A stretch of 8,990 nt of DNA, taken from NCBI GenBank assembly GCA_036311285.1, contig JAXJQF010000145.1, forward strand, positions 1 to 8,990, read 5' to 3'. Shown here one piece after another: positions 6,977-8,990 of the stretch. Within the stretch, counting starts at the first letter, position 1, and each line of letters opens with the position of its first letter. This DNA comes from JAXJQF01 sp036311285. Its GTDB lineage: Bacteria > Pseudomonadota > Gammaproteobacteria > Enterobacterales > Succinivibrionaceae. The position numbers and the translations under genes were made by a program. The notes beneath the pieces are model-generated. The model did no database searches and was not told the DNA's origin. It worked only from the letters and a program-made list of their open reading frames with translations.

Positions 6977-7264
6977 ATGGCATATTCATTTGACGCTCAA
7001 TTAAGAACTGACTTTGGGAAAGGTGCGAGCCGCCGCCTTCGTCGTGCTAACTTATTACCTGTAATCGTTTATGGTGGAGACAAGGAACCTGTTGCATTAC
7101 AAATCGACGGCATCAGAGCTTTCACTGCACAACAAAACATGGAATTCTACAAGGAACCAATTACTTTAAATTTAGATGGTTCTTCAATCGTTGTTAAGCC
7201 AGTTGCTATTCAACGTCATCCAGTTAACGGTACTTTAATTCACATCGATTTTATGCGTGCATAA
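6977..7264 (+). CDS. rplY: Ribosomal protein bL25
   Basis: The 5S rRNA-binding protein of the large ribosomal subunit, which contacts the loop E region of 5S rRNA. At 95 residues it is the short single-domain form typical of gammaproteobacteria (E. coli 94), without the C-terminal Ctc/TL5 domain. Signature stretches are GKGASRRLRRANLLPVIVYGG (14-34), EFYKEPITLNLDGS (56-69) and IQRHPVNGTLIHIDFMRA (78-95), nearly colinear with E. coli. The codon use is visibly richer in C-ending codons (for example GTCGTGCTAAC, ATCGACGGC) than the neighbouring genes, as expected for a highly expressed protein. The Shine-Dalgarno is weak (AGAGAGA, about 9 bases before ATG), consistent with translational control. 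It is a single gene between two terminators. Confidence 0.98.
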   Translation: MAYSFDAQLRTDFGKGASRRLRRANLLPVIVYGGDKEPVALQIDGIRAFTAQQNMEFYKEPITLNLDGSSIVVKPVAIQRHPVNGTLIHIDFMRA

Positions 7265-7285
7265 TTAAAGTATTAAAGACTTTAA

Positions 7286-7316
7286 AAGAACACTCCTTGT
7301 AGGAGTGTTTTTTTTT
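7286..7316 (+). terminator. Intrinsic terminator after rplY
   Basis: AACACTCCT (7289-7297) pairs with AGGAGTGTT (7301-7309) around TGT, followed by a run of nine T in total (7308-7316). The outer A-T and G-U pairs extend the stem to 7286. This is the most canonical terminator in the window. Confidence 0.95.
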
Positions 7317-7408
7317 ACATTTATAATAATGATAAAAATACATAAAAAAAATAATAATATATAATGTATTTCACTATCGACATAATGCTTAAACATTAGG
7401 AATATACT

Positions 7409-8251
7409 ATGACTATTTATATTGGCAAAATGAATGAATTACCTTTAGTAAGAACTGATGATAAAGGTGGGTTTTTAGATGCGGAAGAATATGGTGAAGT
7501 ATTTTTACCAAATTCTCAGCTTCCTGAAAATTGGCAATTAGGGGATATGATTAGTGTATTTTGTTACATGGATGATGGTCGATTAACAGTGACAGCAAAG
7601 AGACCTAAAGGGTTATATGGAGAGTTGGCAAGACTAACTTGTAAGGATGTAACTAGAGGTGCTGCTTATCTGGAATGGGGCATTAGAAAAGACTTAATGG
7701 TTCCTTATTTAGAACAAACAACAAAGATGAAGGAAGGTGGTGAATATATTGTATATATCACTAAAGATAGAGACGAACGCTTGTACGGTACAATGAAGTT
7801 TAATCGCTTTATTTCTGATATTCTTCCTCCTGGCGTTGATTGGAAAGCAGGAGATAAGGTTGATTTAATAGCTATCAGCCGAACTTCTCTTGGTGTTAAG
7901 GTTGTTGTTAATAACTGTGTATATGGTTTAGTAAGTGCAGAAGAGGCTCAACGTTCAGAGATTCGTTTTGGAACAAAATTAAAGGGTGTTATTAAATCTA
8001 TTAGGCCTGACAGAAAATTAAATATATCACTTCACGCTCTAGGTCAAGTTGGGGTTGATAGTGCTCAAGATATAATTTTAAAAGCTCTTGAAGATGCTAA
8101 TGGAATATTACCATATGGAGACAAAACTCCACCTGAAATCATAGAAAGAGCTTTTAAGATGAGTAAGGGAAAGTTCAAGAAAGTAATCGGTGGGCTTTAT
8201 AAAAATAAGAAAATTATTATTAATAGTGATTCTATTGAACTAGTGAAGTAA
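7409..8251 (+). CDS. CvfB-like S1-domain RNA-binding protein
   Basis: A cytoplasmic 280-residue protein of the CvfB family (COG2996): tandem S1-type OB folds followed by a C-terminal winged helix. The N-terminal fold covers about 1-65 (VRTDDKGGFLDAEEYGEVFLP). The second holds GAAYLEWGIRKDLMVPYLEQ (84-103). The third holds GDKVDLIAISRTSLGVKVVVNNCVYGLV (148-175) and KLKGVIKSIRPDRKLNISL (190-208). The winged helix holds ILPYGDKTPPEIIERAFKMSKGKFKKVIGGLYK (233-265). S. aureus CvfB binds RNA and affects virulence gene expression; the role in gammaproteobacteria is little defined, so I give no gene symbol. ATG 7409 has AGGA seven bases upstream. A TATAAT (7360-7365) without a clear -35 may be its promoter. 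It is a lone gene between terminators, converging on the pilin. Confidence 0.92.
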   Translation: MTIYIGKMNELPLVRTDDKGGFLDAEEYGEVFLPNSQLPENWQLGDMISVFCYMDDGRLTVTAKRPKGLYGELARLTCKDVTRGAAYLEWGIRKDLMVPYLEQTTKMKEGGEYIVYITKDRDERLYGTMKFNRFISDILPPGVDWKAGDKVDLIAISRTSLGVKVVVNNCVYGLVSAEEAQRSEIRFGTKLKGVIKSIRPDRKLNISLHALGQVGVDSAQDIILKALEDANGILPYGDKTPPEIIERAFKMSKGKFKKVIGGLYKNKKIIINSDSIELVK

Positions 8252-8288
8252 TAAATATTTTATGAAATAGTTGTTCTGATGAAATAAT

Positions 8289-8316
8289 AAAAGCCATGTG
8301 TAAAACATGGCTTTTG
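8289..8316. terminator. Bidirectional terminator between cvfB-like gene and pilin
   Basis: A perfect 11-base-pair stem (8289-8299 with 8305-8315, core AGCCATGT) encloses GTAAA. Its A-rich left side and TTTT right side give a U-tract in both directions, fitting the converging genes on either side. Confidence 0.85.
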
Positions 8317-8336
8317 GTTAGTTGTTTTTTAAATGT

Positions 8337-8876
8337 TTAGCATCCATCGACTAGTTCATAAATTAAAGGTGGATTGAAAGCTACGTAGATTATAAGACCA
8401 CATGCTTTAGATGATGTATATCTCTTTTTTACTCCTGGACTTGAATTGTATGAAAAATCGCCATACACTAAAGCTGGACCGTCTTTAAATCTTACATATG
8501 TTACTTCTCCTGGACCTATAGAGCCTGCGGTAAAAGTATCATCAAAACCGTCAACTAATTTACCTAAATCTGAATAACTTCCGCAGCACACAGATGGGTA
8601 TCCAGCTGATATTGAGATAAGTTTTTCAGTACTACAGCTATCAACAGGACTTCCGTCAAGGCAAATTTTCCCATAAATTTTATCTTTACCTTGAATTATA
8701 GCTTTGGCATGTACCATTGAATATGCACTATTCAATGCGGCTTTTAATCCCATTACTACAGATTTTTTAGCATCACTTTGTAAGTTTATAAATTTAGGAG
8801 CAGCACTAGCCGCTAGAATGCCTAATATAACGATTACAATAACTAATTCTATAAGAGTAAAACCTCTGCTGAAAAT
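8337..8876 (-). CDS. MSHA-like type IVa major pilin, start codon anomalous
   Basis: This type IV pilin would be cut and N-methylated by the PilD prepilin peptidase and assembled into a surface pilus. The cleavage region is intact: RG|FTLIELVIVIVILGILAASAAPKFINLQSDA, with Glu at mature position 5, a hydrophobic helix, and the AAPKF-NLQ-DA motif typical of MSHA pilins. The mature form is about 174 residues. Its globular part has six cysteines (mature C67, C76, C92, C93, C154, C174), including a C-terminal one that would close a D-region loop. The reading frame continues upstream only to TGA at 8886-8888, with no ATG, GTG or TTG between. I annotate from an ATT at 8874-8876 (leader MFSRG if used). 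A GTG at 8887-8889 plus loss of one base in AAAATTTT would give VKNQNFSRG instead. Neither has a clear Shine-Dalgarno. No pilus assembly genes are visible. It may be expressed, slipped or broken. Confidence 0.85.
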   Translation of the reverse strand: MFSRGFTLIELVIVIVILGILAASAAPKFINLQSDAKKSVVMGLKAALNSAYSMVHAKAIIQGKDKIYGKICLDGSPVDSCSTEKLISISAGYPSVCCGSYSDLGKLVDGFDDTFTAGSIGPGEVTYVRFKDGPALVYGDFSYNSSPGVKKRYTSSKACGLIIYVAFNPPLIYELVDGC

Positions 8877-8911
8877 TTTGGTTCTTCACGGAAATATTGG
8901 AAATATAGACA

Positions 8912-8940
8912 TTGAAAAAGGGGCAAAAGTACTCTAATAT
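8912..8940 (+). promoter_or_regulatory. Plus-strand promoter at right edge
   Basis: TTGAAA (8912-8917) and TAATAT (8935-8940) are exactly 17 bases apart, close to the sigma-70 consensus. It would start transcription near 8947, inside the palindrome centre, 27 bases before the ATG at 8974. Confidence 0.55.
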
Positions 8941-8982
8941 TTTAAGCGCTAAACAAAAATAGAGAGATACTTTATGCCCCTT
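8918..8982. repeat. Imperfect 65-base palindrome
   Basis: AAGGGGCA (8918-8925) pairs with TGCCCCTT (8975-8982). After one unpaired A (8974), AAAGTA (8926-8931) pairs with 8968-8973. After a bulged A (8967), CTCT (8932-8935) pairs with 8963-8966. The arms then diverge, with only a short TATTTT match, around a central AGCGCT (8945-8950). Read on the minus strand the stem is followed by T residues, so it could terminate incoming minus transcription. It could also be an operator, or the end of a mobile element. Confidence 0.6.
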
Positions 8983-8985
8983 CAA
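8956..8985 (-). promoter_or_regulatory. Weak candidate pilin promoter within palindrome
   Basis: On the minus strand, TTGAAG (8980-8985) and TATTTT (8956-8961) are 18 bases apart and would start transcription near the AGCGCT centre, about 70 bases before the pilin frame opens. The -10 is poor. It is roughly the mirror image of the better plus-strand promoter in the other arm. Confidence 0.3.
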
Positions 8986-8990
8986 ACGTA
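8974..8990 (+). CDS. Possible start of a gene leaving the window
   Basis: ATG at 8974 opens the frame M-P-L-Q-T and runs off the window. Support is indirect: a GAGAG Shine-Dalgarno (8962-8966) seven bases upstream and a well-spaced promoter at 8912-8940. Five codons are not enough to name a product. Because an inverted repeat begins about 55 bases before the ATG, a transposase near an element end is one option; a divergently transcribed regulator or an unrelated gene are others. Confidence 0.4.

Noticed and set aside
8886..8888. TGA read as an amino acid to give a longer pilin leader
   Set aside because: TGG is used for Trp throughout, all complete genes end in TAA, and nothing suggests a changed code or a selenocysteine element.
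8704..8937. Plus-strand open frame of 77 codons
   Set aside because: Antisense to the pilin N-terminal region, whose FTLIEL frame is unmistakable.
1..8990. CRISPR array, tRNA or rRNA genes
   Set aside because: No regularly spaced repeats and no cloverleaf or rRNA-like segment seen on either strand by eye.

Overview
The window looks like an AT-rich chromosomal segment (roughly one third G+C, estimated by eye) from a Gram-negative gammaproteobacterium. The evidence is a short single-domain bL25 of 95 residues, a YccT/CsgI-type DUF2057 protein, trimeric-type outer-membrane porins ending in aromatic residues, and an MSHA-like type IV pilin. The gut or rumen family Succinivibrionaceae is a reasonable guess, but it rests on gene content and composition only. 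Every complete gene ends in TAA.

Left part (1-3790), outer membrane. The last 11 codons of a porin (1-36) are followed by a bidirectional terminator and a second hairpin. A convergent minus-strand gene (185-946) encodes a secreted DUF2057 protein. A 455-base AT-rich gap then leads to two complete paralogous porin genes (1402-2412 and 2624-3688), each with its own signal peptide and terminator. This locus therefore held at least three porins in the same orientation, with the DUF2057 gene lodged between the first and second. The gap before the second porin carries an inverted pair of about 22-25 base sites that bracket a candidate promoter.

Middle part (3844-8315), housekeeping and metabolism on the plus strand. 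In order: quinolinate synthase nadA (NAD synthesis), a CstA-family transporter (peptide or pyruvate uptake), rplY (5S rRNA-binding protein bL25), and a CvfB-like S1/winged-helix RNA-binding protein. Each is followed by a strong intrinsic terminator, so these look like single-gene transcription units, not an operon. Two leaders stand out: cstA has a perfect 12-base palindrome between its Shine-Dalgarno sequence and ATG, and rplY has a 9-base-pair hairpin just after a good promoter.

Right part (8337-8990), surface pilus. A minus-strand MSHA-like type IVa pilin has a complete FTLIEL prepilin region, but no ATG, GTG or TTG start in frame after the nearest upstream in-frame stop. A one-base frameshift would restore a textbook leader from a GTG. 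Next to it lies a roughly 65-base imperfect palindrome with promoter-like elements facing both ways, and the first codons of a possible plus-strand gene that runs off the window. This edge is the least ordinary part of the window. I found no CRISPR array, tRNA, rRNA or complete mobile element.
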